64,000 nucleotides of DNA. Source: Galbibacter sp. BG1. Lineage in GTDB: Bacteria; Bacteroidota; Bacteroidia; Flavobacteriales; Flavobacteriaceae. Under the pieces are notes generated by a model. That model was not told where the DNA came from. It did no database searches and was given only the letters and a program-made list of their open reading frames with translations. The stretch covers positions 2,168,501-2,232,500 of the forward strand of contig NZ_CP058364.1 of the NCBI RefSeq assembly GCF_013391805.1. The letters are read 5' to 3'. Both the position numbers and the translations under genes were made by a program. Each line of letters begins with the position of its first letter. Positions within the stretch are counted from its first letter, which is position 1. Of this stretch, positions 54,589 to 63,495 are shown piece after piece.

Positions 54589-56472
54589 TTACTTTATCAT
54601 ATCGTAACTACGTTTTACAAAATTGGTAAGTTCTTCCCCTTTCAATAAACCTTGGGATAAGCGTGCTAAATCTAAAGACTGCTTTACCAAACGCTCTTGT
54701 TTTGCTTTTGTTTTGGTAGTTAAAATGTTATTTACCAATTCATGATTGGTGTTTACTATCAAATTGTACATCTCGGGCATGTTGCCCATACCAAACATAC
54801 CTCCACCGCCAGTAGCGCTCATTTCTTTCATACGACGCATAAATTCTGGTTGGGTAATGGTAAAAGGAGAGGCCTTACTGTCTAAAGATTCAAGCTGAAC
54901 CGTAAACTTATCTTTAGGAACTACTTCTTCTAGAACACCCTTAAGTTTATCTTTTTCTTCATCGGAAAGCTTAGAGATTTTCTCTTCATCTTTTTTGATG
55001 AGGTTATCGATAGAGTCGGCATCTACGCGAACAAAAGAAATGTTTTCCTTTGAGGTTTCCAGCTTTTGAATAAGGTGGGAAACAATTGGGGAATCTAGCA
55101 ATAGCACTTCATAACCACGTTCTTTAGCTTCGTTGATGTATGTATGCTGTGCATCTTTATCGCTGGCATAAAGAACAACGAGTTTGTTGTCTTTATCCGT
55201 TTGGTTTTCTTTTATTTTCTCCTGAAGTTCTTCAAAAGTATAATAAGTTCCATCTACGGTTGGATACAATGCAAATTTGTCTGCTTTATCGAAGAATTTG
55301 TCTTCAGAAAGCATTCCATATTCAATAACGATTTTTATATCGTTCCATTTTTTCTCAAAATCTTCTCTGTTTTCATTGAAGAGTGATTTTAGTTTGTCGG
55401 CCACTTTTCGGGTAATATAGCTAGAAATTTTCTTTACATTTCCATCGGCCTGAAGGTAAGAACGGGATACGTTTAATGGAATGTCTGGAGAATCTATAAC
55501 TCCCTTCAGCATAGTCAAGAATTCTGGAACAATCCCTTCTACATTATCCGTTACAAAAACCTGATTTTGATAAAGCTGAATTTTATCTTTTTGCATGGTA
55601 AGATCATTCGAAAGCTTAGGGAAATACAAAATTCCCGTAAGGTTAAACGGATAATCTACATTTAAATGAATATGGAAAAGTGGTTCTTCAAACTGCATTG
55701 GGTACAACTCGCGGTAGAAGTTTTTGTAATCTTCTTCTTTAAGGTCTGCAGGTTGCTTTGTCCAAGCGGGATCTGGATTGTTTACAATGTTATCTACAGT
55801 GTACTTTTCTTCTTTGGCGTCGTCACCTTCGCCCACTTGTTTGGTTTCTTCGCGAGTACCAAATTTAATTGGGATTGGCATGAATTTATTGTACTTGGTC
55901 AATAATTCATTAATTCTTCCTTCTTCCAAAAACTCTTCAGAATCTTCATTAATGTGAAGAATGATCTCGGTACCGTGTTCTTTTTTATCAGCTTCTTCCA
56001 AAGAATATTTTGGAGAACCATCACACGTCCAATGAGCTGCTGGTGCATCTTTGTAGGACTTCGTAATAATCTCTACTTTGTGGGCAACCATAAAAGCAGA
56101 GTAAAAACCAAGTCCGAAATGACCTATAATACCGCTATCCTTAGCAGAATCCTTGTATTTTTCCAAGAACTCTTCTGCCCCAGAAAAGGCAACTTCGTTT
56201 ATGTATTTCTGCACTTCATCGGCAGTCATCCCAATACCTTGATCGATAATGTGAAGTTTCTTTACTTCTTTATCTACTTTTACTTCGATAACAGGATTCC
56301 CGAAATCCACCCCAGGTGCTTCACCAATATTGGTTAAGTGTTTTAGCTTTAAAGTGGCGTCGGTGGCATTGGAGATAAGCTCTCTAAGAAAAATCTCATG
56401 ATCGCTATAAAGAAACTTTTTTATCAGCGGAAAGATATTCTCAACAGATACATTAATATTTCCGGTTGTCAT
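54589..56472 (-). CDS. htpG: Molecular chaperone HtpG (Hsp90 family)
   Basis: The 627-residue protein is a bacterial Hsp90. The N-terminal GHKL ATPase has FLRELISNATDATLK, DQGIGMTADEV and IGHFGLGFYSAFMVA; the middle domain has LYFPKLSNDL and PLNVSRSYLQ (residues about 335-345). The C-terminal dimerisation domain ends FVKRSYDMIK. A cytosolic ATP-dependent chaperone. Two typical insertion points are of normal size. Single-gene unit with a terminator. Confidence 0.97.
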   Translation of the reverse strand: MTTGNINVSVENIFPLIKKFLYSDHEIFLRELISNATDATLKLKHLTNIGEAPGVDFGNPVIEVKVDKEVKKLHIIDQGIGMTADEVQKYINEVAFSGAEEFLEKYKDSAKDSGIIGHFGLGFYSAFMVAHKVEIITKSYKDAPAAHWTCDGSPKYSLEEADKKEHGTEIILHINEDSEEFLEEGRINELLTKYNKFMPIPIKFGTREETKQVGEGDDAKEEKYTVDNIVNNPDPAWTKQPADLKEEDYKNFYRELYPMQFEEPLFHIHLNVDYPFNLTGILYFPKLSNDLTMQKDKIQLYQNQVFVTDNVEGIVPEFLTMLKGVIDSPDIPLNVSRSYLQADGNVKKISSYITRKVADKLKSLFNENREDFEKKWNDIKIVIEYGMLSEDKFFDKADKFALYPTVDGTYYTFEELQEKIKENQTDKDNKLVVLYASDKDAQHTYINEAKERGYEVLLLDSPIVSHLIQKLETSKENISFVRVDADSIDNLIKKDEEKISKLSDEEKDKLKGVLEEVVPKDKFTVQLESLDSKASPFTITQPEFMRRMKEMSATGGGGMFGMGNMPEMYNLIVNTNHELVNNILTTKTKAKQERLVKQSLDLARLSQGLLKGEELTNFVKRSYDMIK

Positions 56473-56629
56473 ATGTATAGAATTTTAATAGTATGATTTT
56501 AGCTTTTCAATAGTCAAAAAAAATACCATAGTAAAACCAGTGACAAGATGACAGAATTTGCACTTTAACCGGTTTTTATTGCGTAACATAGCAGTTTACA
56601 ATAATTTAACACAATATTCTGTTTAACTA

Positions 56630-56786
56630 TTTGGTAAAATGATTAAACATTTAGTATCTTGTGCTAAATTAGTATGGGAAAACCGCTATGAAAAAGAGCA
56701 TTACAATTTCCATATGAAATTTGTTTATTTATTGGTTAGGTTGTTTGGAGAAGCGCATAACGTCTGTTGTGCGCTTTTCTTACTTT
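56630..56786 (+). ncRNA. Third candidate small RNA (weaker relative of units A and B)
   Basis: TTTG at 56630-56633, then 21 bases, then TATCTTGT (56655-56662), a one-base-off -7 box, form a possible promoter. The transcript would hold TTGGTTAG (56732-56739), preceded by a U-rich TTTGTTTATTTA segment as in units A and B, and followed by TTTGGAG and a hairpin AAGCGCA/TGCGCTT (56751-56757 with 56770-56776) with T-rich tail. A 63-residue open frame crosses it but resembles no protein. The C-rich hairpin of A and B is missing here. Confidence 0.4.
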
Positions 56787-56946
56787 ATAGTAAATACCTT
56801 ACTTCGGAATTCGATTTATGTTTAAGTTGATATCTAAGGTTATTCAACAAAAATTTTTAGAAGTATATTCTTGTAATTAAGGGTTCATGTCTTTACCCAA
56901 ATAAGCATCCTAACATACAATTAACTTCTAGTTGATTTATATATGT

Positions 56947-56954
56947 TAAATTTG
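56947..56954 (+). promoter_or_regulatory. -7 box of the HAD gene promoter
   Basis: TAAATTTG matches TAnnTTTG exactly, 20 bases before the HAD start. No clear -33 box. Confidence 0.5.
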
Positions 56955-56974
56955 CGGCTTATTAAATTAATAAA

Positions 56975-57784
56975 ATGGATTTATCAAAAGTGAAATTAGT
57001 TGTTACCGATATGGATGGGACCTTGCTTAACAGCAAAGGTGAGGTAAGCGCTAATTTTTTTGAGTTATTTAAAAAATTACAGCAAAACAATATTCATTTT
57101 GCGGCGGCTAGTGGAAGGCAGTACGATAGTATTATCGATAAGCTAAAATTGATAGCCGATGATATCACGGTGATAGCAGAGAATGGAGGTATTGCCAAGC
57201 AAGGGAAGGAAGAATTGTTGGTGACAAATCTACCGGAAGAAAGAACAACGGAACTTATTGAGCTTTTGAGAGGGATCGATGATGTTTTTGTAGTTCTATG
57301 CGGAAAAACTTCTTCTTACATTGAAACCAAAGATGAAGGTTTTATAGATTTCTTCCATGAATTTTATGCGGCTTATGAAATCGTAGATGACTTAATGAAG
57401 GTAAATACAGACGAACTTGTAAAAATAGCAGTATACCATTTTGAAAGTTCAGAAGATTATATCTATCCATCTGTAAAGCACTTGGAAGATTCGTTGCAAG
57501 TAAAAGTGTCTGGTAAAAACTGGTTGGATTTATCCCACCCGAATGCCAATAAGGGATTCGCCCTAAAAATGCTTCAAGACAAGTTAGGGGTTACCAAAGA
57601 AGAAACCATGGTGTTTGGCGATTATAACAACGATTTGGAAATGTTGGAATTGGCAGATTTTAGTTATGCCATGAAAAACGCCCATCCCAATGTGCTTAAA
57701 ACAGCAAAATACCAAACGAAGAGCAACGACGAAAATGGAGTTGAATATATTTTAGATCAACTCATTACCGCAAAAGAAGCTTAA
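56975..57784 (+). CDS. Cof-type HAD-superfamily hydrolase
   Basis: The 269-residue protein has motif I VVTDMDGTLLNSKG, motif II (AAASGRQ), a C2B-type cap, K in a HPNANKGFALKML stretch and MVFGDYNNDLEML as motif IV. It is the second Cof-type phosphatase of this window, distinct from that at 41281. Substrate unknown. It converges with yjbQ, overlapping by 4 bases. Confidence 0.9.
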   Translation: MDLSKVKLVVTDMDGTLLNSKGEVSANFFELFKKLQQNNIHFAAASGRQYDSIIDKLKLIADDITVIAENGGIAKQGKEELLVTNLPEERTTELIELLRGIDDVFVVLCGKTSSYIETKDEGFIDFFHEFYAAYEIVDDLMKVNTDELVKIAVYHFESSEDYIYPSVKHLEDSLQVKVSGKNWLDLSHPNANKGFALKMLQDKLGVTKEETMVFGDYNNDLEMLELADFSYAMKNAHPNVLKTAKYQTKSNDENGVEYILDQLITAKEA

Positions 57785-58203
57785 TTTCCGAAGGCAGTGA
57801 TTACTACCGATCTGGACCCTCCGCGGTCCCGATGTTCACAGAGATAAATTCCCTGCCAAACTCCCAAATTTAAACGCCCATTGGAGATGGGTATTTGCAC
57901 CGATGCTCCCATAAGCGATGCTTTAATGTGCGCAGGCATATCATCTGGGCCTTCATAGGTGTGGATATAATAAGGTGCATTTTCGGGTACCATTTTGTTA
58001 ATATGGCTTTCAAAATCTGTCCTAACGGATGGATCTGCATTTTCATTAATGGTTAAACTTGCCGAAGTGTGTTTTATAAAAACCTGAAGCTGCCCAATAT
58101 TAATGTGCTTTATTTCTGGGAGGGCTTGTAGCACCTCTTCGGTAATTAGATGGAAACCTCTTCGTTGTGATTTTAGCCGTATTTCTGTTTGGTAGAATTT
58201 CAT
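57781..58203 (-). CDS. YjbQ/UPF0047 secondary thiamine-phosphate synthase-like enzyme
   Basis: A 140-residue protein with QLQVFIKHTSASLTINE, FESHINKMVPE, the histidine-containing DMPAHIKASLMGASVQIPI and GVWQGIYLCEHRD, matching the YjbQ family. Some members form thiamine phosphate as a secondary activity; the main role is unclear. The 3' end overlaps the convergent HAD gene by 4 bases. Confidence 0.9.
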   Translation of the reverse strand: MKFYQTEIRLKSQRRGFHLITEEVLQALPEIKHINIGQLQVFIKHTSASLTINENADPSVRTDFESHINKMVPENAPYYIHTYEGPDDMPAHIKASLMGASVQIPISNGRLNLGVWQGIYLCEHRDRGGSRSVVITAFGN

Positions 58204-58272
58204 TTTACAAATTTGGGATACGTACTATAAAAAAACAAGTATTCTATTGTGTTTAATCTGAAAACCTGCCTA

Positions 58273-58302
58273 AATAAAAAAGGCTGCCTAAAGTAGGCAG
58301 CC
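58273..58302 (-). terminator. Terminator of the second GH9 gene (leftward)
   Basis: Perfect 9-bp stem GGCTGCCTA (58282-58290) / TAGGCAGCC (58294-58302) with a 3-base loop and a T run on the minus strand. Confidence 0.85.
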
Positions 58303-58324
58303 CCAATCTTAACAAAGCTAACTA

Positions 58325-61300
58325 TTACTCAACTAAAATTTTCCTTGTATATTTTTCTCCTGTTTTTTGGGAAGCAAGAGTTACTATGTATATTCCAGGA
58401 TGTAACTTAGAAATATTAATGCCCTGCGATCCGCTTAAATTCTCCATAGACAACATCGGTCTTCCACCGAGGTCGTAAATGCTTATATTTAAATTGTCTT
58501 CAGAAGAAATGTTTAAAATTCCATCTTTAACCGGATTTGGGTACATGGAAATCCCTTCTACAATAGTTTCTTCTTCCTCTTCTGCAAGCAGGGGAGATGC
58601 CAATGTATTTGGGGTCGAAGTTTTAGCACTTGATGGAGTACAAGAACGCGAACCAAAGTCAAAATATCCATTGGTAAAGAGCTTCTCTTTTGCATCTTTA
58701 CAGCAGGTAGAATTTTCGGTAGCTTCGGTCTCTGTTTGCAATCTATTTCCGCAAATTTCAATCCAATCTACCGTCAAGTTTTTATCGCTACAGCCTGTTT
58801 CGGGATTGTCGTTATTGGTAAAATGAACTGTAACATCGCCACCACTAAAACCGCTGTAGGTATAGTTGGTAAGACTTGTAGAAATATCTTTCCAAGATTT
58901 TACTACTTGCCCATCCACTTGAAGCTCCATATCTTCTATTCCACAGTCACCAGCCGCACGAATTACAATATCTCCGCTGGTAGAAACGGTAGCGGGTTCG
59001 TAAGACCAGCGTGTCCATGTCCCATCGTAGGAAGTTGGCCTTTGTTCCACATCAGAAACTGTATTGCTATTTTGTGGCCGGATGTATTTTTGGGTTTCCC
59101 GGTTTTTAAAATGAAAGGTAGAATTGTCTGAAGATAAAACCTCTATCCATTGTGTTCTATTGCCACTGGAACTTGTGTTTTGGGTCTCCATAAGCGAACC
59201 ATCATCAGAGTTAATGGGTCTAAAATACTGTCCTGTTTGAATATTTTTCAGATAAAAATATCCATTGGAAGTGGTTATTTTTTCCCATTTAAAAAGGTTT
59301 GAATTGTCATTTGCGGCAACTTGAATTTTAGAACCCACGGAAGTTCCAGAAGGTTTCAAGTATTTCCCAGTTTGTTTGTTTTTAATATAAAATACTGGAG
59401 AAGTAGGCTCTGGATCTGGAAGGTTATTTGCCTGTTTGGCATAGGCAAACTTATCTGCTTTTAACCAATTGGCCTTTGCACGTATATTAATGGTGTGTGT
59501 ACCAGCATTTAAATTCACCGTATTGGTTAGGTTACCCCAGTAAGTGTCTAGGTCTAATGCCGAAATGGAACTATTGTCCAAAGAAAAGTTGGATACGGAA
59601 TTGTTTACCTTTATTTCGTATTGCCCTGCTAAATTTGAGGTGGTACCGGAAGCTTCTCCCACACGCAAACGAATATCGATTTTATAATCTCCAGCTTCGC
59701 TTACCGAAAAGGGAAATGATAACTCGTCGTTGGTATCAAACAAACGCACATGAACTCCCGCACTTGCATTAGGGTTATAAGTATCTGGCCCTACAGTATT
59801 GTTGGTGCCAGCTTCGTTGGCAACTTGAAAAACGTTTTCAATTTCAAAGTCTCCACTTGTATTGCCATTTCCTGGCGGATTGGAACCTCCTCCAACGGTA
59901 GCTACGTAATTGGCAAGAAATTTAATATATCCACTTTGGTAATAAATGGCAGGTTCTACCAAGGCAAATGGACCTTGATTGGTTCCTTGTATGTATTTGT
60001 TTTCGTCAGCAAAGGCTTTTAAACCTGGTTGATTTCCCAAGGTTGCGCTGCTGTAGCGAACTCCGTTTAGGGTTATAATGGTACCACCCGGCGCTTGTGG
60101 ATTGGCTCCTCCGGTCATAAAACCAGGTGCTGGCCCTACAATTCCTTGCGAGGGGTTTGGTGCGCCATCGTATTTGTCGTCAACAAAAAACCAAGTATGC
60201 CATAACTGGTCTACACAAAGTTCTGCCCCGTAATTGTACATATTGGTAAGGTAGCATAGCCCAAGCGGATTAACACCATGGAAATAATGTAGGATTCCAT
60301 CTGTAGCTTTTTTGTAGTTGTCATGCTCAGATGGATCGATATTATAGTTAATAAAGTCATACGTATCAGTTCCTTGTCTGGCAATAAGGCTATTACTTCC
60401 CCAGTTGAGGTAAAACGGATTGATACGGTAAAAGTCTGAATTTTCATTAATGGTGTATAGGCCTGGAGACTCTGTTTTCTTCGCGTTCTTTTTATTTAAG
60501 ATTGCTGTTTTGGTGGCGTTGTCTGCATTAGGCAGCGTGGTATAAAAAAGAATCGCTTCACTTTGGTTGGATCTGTAGATTCCCCAGTCTCCAGAAACAA
60601 AGGCTCTAGCTTGGGAGTAGTTGTTTTTTACAAAATTATTGTATTTGGATTTTCCGGTTAATGCATATAGATATACTGCAGCACAAACGGCTTCCGCTAC
60701 GTTTTCTACCAAATAATGGTTTCCAGAACCATCGGCATCTCCCGCTTCGATTTCCCCGTTGTCGCAAACAGCGTCTTTGTCTGGGGAATTCTCATAATGA
60801 TTCCAAGCACTTTCCGATCTGCTTACTAAATCGCTTACATACGAAGATTGGGATGGGAAATCTTGAAGTGCCAGCGCAGCATGTGCCATCATTCCAGCCG
60901 CAGCTACCGATGCCACCGGACAGGTTTGGGCGTAGTAACGCTCTCTAGTATCGGTACTTGGAGGTGAGATGTAATTAAAATCTTCTTTGATACCGGCCTT
61001 ACTATGGACACTCCCATCAGTGCGCTGCATATTTTTAATCCAATCGATTTCCCATTTAATTTCATCTAAAATATCTGGAAGATCGTTGTTGTTTTCTGGA
61101 ATACGTAAGGTAAAATCATCCCAAAAATCAGGGTGTTGCTCGTAGGTAGTTAGTAAATTATGCACTGGCTCCAAGGCAAAAGTTATGTATTTATTGGGGT
61201 CACCCGCATCAATCCAACCTTTACTTACATTTCTACGCTCCGAGCTGTAGAGGTATTTAGCGTTGTTATCTTGGTTTGCCTTAGTATACCATGCGCCATC

Positions 61301-61825
61301 GGTCCAGTTTGCCCCAGACCCATAAGCTGCTGTTTTTTCAATGCTCACCCTTTGGTAATAGAACATCTCCACAGCGGCACGTAAAACATCATCGTAAACA
61401 TTGTTGCTTATTTTAAAGGTATTTGAGTTAACCGTATTTCCGCCGGTTTCTGTTACCTGAATATAATAGTCACCAGGTGTTTTATAGGAGGAAAAATTAA
61501 ACCACCAACCTTTATCTCCAGAAAGTCCATGAGTATTTCCGCCGTTCCATACAGTAGCTTTTGCTTGGTATACTGTATTATTGTCACTTGCTTTTTTAAG
61601 CTTAACATTTACATTAACATCGAGGTTTATTCCAGCACCAGAGTTAAAGCCGTTTACTGCCTTGGCAATTATGGCAATTTTAGTAGCATCTTCAAAGTAA
61701 CCAAATTGATCCACTCGAATATAGTTCTTCTTTGTATTAATGGCTTGCCCGAAGGTAAGCAGCGGGATGCACCACAGCAGTGCCAATCCCAATAAACTTT
61801 TGAAATTGAAAGTAATTTTTTTCAT
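58325..61825 (-). CDS. Multidomain GH9 enzyme with CBMs and T9SS sorting domain
   Basis: The 1166-residue exported protein carries, in order: a signal peptide (to about 27); a CelD-type Ig domain (YIRVDQFGYFEDATKIAI); a GH9 toroid (about 130-660) with intact GWIDAGDPN and LVEPAIYYQSGY, whose Glu matches the catalytic acid; a CBM6/35-like module (about 690-820); a beta-trefoil-like domain with three FYIKNKQTGKYLKP-type repeats; a CBM60-like Ca-dependent module (GDIVIRAAGDCGIEDMELQV ... LTVDWIEICG); and a T9SS tail (MYPNPVKDG). The CBM60-like domain points to xylan- or glucan-type plant polysaccharide. Single-gene unit. Confidence 0.88.
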   Translation of the reverse strand: MKKITFNFKSLLGLALLWCIPLLTFGQAINTKKNYIRVDQFGYFEDATKIAIIAKAVNGFNSGAGINLDVNVNVKLKKASDNNTVYQAKATVWNGGNTHGLSGDKGWWFNFSSYKTPGDYYIQVTETGGNTVNSNTFKISNNVYDDVLRAAVEMFYYQRVSIEKTAAYGSGANWTDGAWYTKANQDNNAKYLYSSERRNVSKGWIDAGDPNKYITFALEPVHNLLTTYEQHPDFWDDFTLRIPENNNDLPDILDEIKWEIDWIKNMQRTDGSVHSKAGIKEDFNYISPPSTDTRERYYAQTCPVASVAAAGMMAHAALALQDFPSQSSYVSDLVSRSESAWNHYENSPDKDAVCDNGEIEAGDADGSGNHYLVENVAEAVCAAVYLYALTGKSKYNNFVKNNYSQARAFVSGDWGIYRSNQSEAILFYTTLPNADNATKTAILNKKNAKKTESPGLYTINENSDFYRINPFYLNWGSNSLIARQGTDTYDFINYNIDPSEHDNYKKATDGILHYFHGVNPLGLCYLTNMYNYGAELCVDQLWHTWFFVDDKYDGAPNPSQGIVGPAPGFMTGGANPQAPGGTIITLNGVRYSSATLGNQPGLKAFADENKYIQGTNQGPFALVEPAIYYQSGYIKFLANYVATVGGGSNPPGNGNTSGDFEIENVFQVANEAGTNNTVGPDTYNPNASAGVHVRLFDTNDELSFPFSVSEAGDYKIDIRLRVGEASGTTSNLAGQYEIKVNNSVSNFSLDNSSISALDLDTYWGNLTNTVNLNAGTHTINIRAKANWLKADKFAYAKQANNLPDPEPTSPVFYIKNKQTGKYLKPSGTSVGSKIQVAANDNSNLFKWEKITTSNGYFYLKNIQTGQYFRPINSDDGSLMETQNTSSSGNRTQWIEVLSSDNSTFHFKNRETQKYIRPQNSNTVSDVEQRPTSYDGTWTRWSYEPATVSTSGDIVIRAAGDCGIEDMELQVDGQVVKSWKDISTSLTNYTYSGFSGGDVTVHFTNNDNPETGCSDKNLTVDWIEICGNRLQTETEATENSTCCKDAKEKLFTNGYFDFGSRSCTPSSAKTSTPNTLASPLLAEEEEETIVEGISMYPNPVKDGILNISSEDNLNISIYDLGGRPMLSMENLSGSQGINISKLHPGIYIVTLASQKTGEKYTRKILVE

Positions 61826-62154
61826 TTTGAATAATTTAAGTTATTAGTTAATGATTATGGGTAGTTTATTATGGTTGTATCGTCATACAAAACCTCAAAA
61901 ATTCACAGGTACCCAATGATTTTTGAAATCAATAAATAAGAAGTGCTAGCTATATAAAATTTCCTTCAATATCTATTGAGAATTATATAGTTAATAATTT
62001 TTGACCTAAAAAAGTAACACTTTATCGATTTTTAAGCACTTAATTATCAATATGATAATAGATTGATAAAATAGTATTAATGACTAGAAGTTGGTGTATG
62101 TGGTTGTATTTCAGTGTATTGAAATTAATAGTAGAAAATATAGAAAATATTTTA
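61826..62154. other. AT-rich leader of the second GH9 gene
   Basis: 329 bp without a gene. The only structure is a small palindrome TTATCA-ATA-TGATAA (62044-62058). The promoter of the GH9 gene must lie here, but no exact -7 box is seen on the minus strand. Confidence 0.4.
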
Positions 62155-63411
62155 TTAGGTCTTTTGCCTTTTCTTTTTGGCAGCAGGGAAAAGAACGTTG
62201 TTCAAAATAAGTCGGTAACCCGGAGAATTCGGGTGCAGCTCCAGTTCGGTTTTTGGGTCGCCAACGCGGTGTTGGTAATCTTCTGGGTCGTGACCTCCAT
62301 AGAAGGTAAAGAAGCCTTTCCCTTTGATTCCATGTATGTAGCGTGCTTCCCCATTCACTTTATTTTCCGCCAAGGTTAAAACTGTCGGCCGTATAGTGTT
62401 TGGGTCGTAAGCAGTGGTTTGGCCCATAAAACCTTTTACTAAAGAGGTGTGGTTTTGGCAAAGCATGGTTGGTATAGGATCCCACTTTGCAGAAAAATCC
62501 ATGAGCGTAAAATAATCTGTTTCCTTCCTTACCGTTTTTCTTTTCGAGGTCATGTCTATGGAAGAAAACTCATATTCCATGGGGTTACGCTCCAAAATAA
62601 AATCTTTAAAGGCAAAGGTTTTAGAAAAGTCTATTTTATTTTGGTAGTTGGGAGTGGAGGGGTCTCCATCGAACATGGGTTCGCAAATATCCACTCCTTC
62701 GGCAGACAGTGCAATATCAAAACTGTCGGTTGCAGAGCACATGGCAAACATAAATCCGCCGCCAATTACATAGTCCCTAATTTTAAGGGCTACAGCTAGT
62801 TTTTCTTGGGAGACTTTGTCGTAGCCAAGTTCGGCTGCCAGCGCTTCAGCTTCTTTTTTATCGTTAATGTACCAAGGAGTGGCGCGGTATGCCCCATAAA
62901 ATTTTCCATATTGCCCTGTAAAATCTTCATGGTGCAAATGCAACCAATCGTAAAGCAACAATTTTTCTTCTAGGACTTCGGTATCGTAAATAACGTCGTA
63001 TGGTATTTCAGCATATGTTAAAACCATGGTAACAGCATCGTCCCAAGGTTGATTTCCTTTTGGGGAATACACAGCCATTTTTGGTGCTTTTTCCAAGATC
63101 ACCGCTTCTTGGTTTTTCGAAGGACTGCTTATGTCCGTTAGGATTTCTTCTGTTTTAGAATCTGATAAAACTTCAAAAGAGACTCCACGAATTTGGCATT
63201 CTTTTCTTATTTCCTCGGCATCTGGCATTAAAAAAGATCCGCCACGGTAGTTGAGCAACCATTTAACCTTTTCATTTTTACTTAGTACCCAGTAAGTTAT
63301 TCCGTAGGCCTTTAAATGGTCTTTCTGGGTTTCTGCATCCATGGGGATTAAAATATAGGAAGCAAAACCTAGCTGTATGTTGAACAAGAATAAAAAAAGG
63401 AGTATCCACAT
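62155..63411 (-). CDS. Exported protein usually labelled asparagine synthetase B; function uncertain
   Basis: The protein is best started at the ATG at 63411 (418 residues), which places the hydrophobic segment MWILLFLFLFNIQLGFA at the N-terminus as a signal peptide; the open frame extends 28 codons upstream without such a signal. The body has YGITYWVLSKNEKVKWLLN, HLHHEDFTGQYGKFYGAYR and GGGFMFAMCSATDSFDIAL. Relatives in Bacteroidota are called asparagine synthetase B, but neither the glutaminase Cys start nor the ATP-pyrophosphatase loop of AsnB is visible, so I regard the name as unreliable. The Gly-Gly-rich CSATDS segment and signal peptide suggest an exported hydrolase-like protein. It follows purD. 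Confidence 0.7.
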   Translation of the reverse strand: MWILLFLFLFNIQLGFASYILIPMDAETQKDHLKAYGITYWVLSKNEKVKWLLNYRGGSFLMPDAEEIRKECQIRGVSFEVLSDSKTEEILTDISSPSKNQEAVILEKAPKMAVYSPKGNQPWDDAVTMVLTYAEIPYDVIYDTEVLEEKLLLYDWLHLHHEDFTGQYGKFYGAYRATPWYINDKKEAEALAAELGYDKVSQEKLAVALKIRDYVIGGGFMFAMCSATDSFDIALSAEGVDICEPMFDGDPSTPNYQNKIDFSKTFAFKDFILERNPMEYEFSSIDMTSKRKTVRKETDYFTLMDFSAKWDPIPTMLCQNHTSLVKGFMGQTTAYDPNTIRPTVLTLAENKVNGEARYIHGIKGKGFFTFYGGHDPEDYQHRVGDPKTELELHPNSPGYRLILNNVLFPAAKKKRQKT

Positions 63412-63495
63412 TTTATTGCGATACTCCTCATTATATATATGTTTAGTGTTTTTCAGTTTCATAGGGCCATAATCATATTCAACTGAAAAATACAA

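Noticed and set aside
56639..56830. 63-residue + strand frame
   Set aside because: Overlaps the promoter- and terminator-like signals; composition (Cys-, Leu-rich) and lack of any recognisable motif suggest chance.
62044..62058. Palindrome TTATCA-ATA-TGATAA as operator
   Set aside because: Six-base A/T-rich arms are expected by chance in such AT-rich DNA and the site is about 220 bp from the nearest start.
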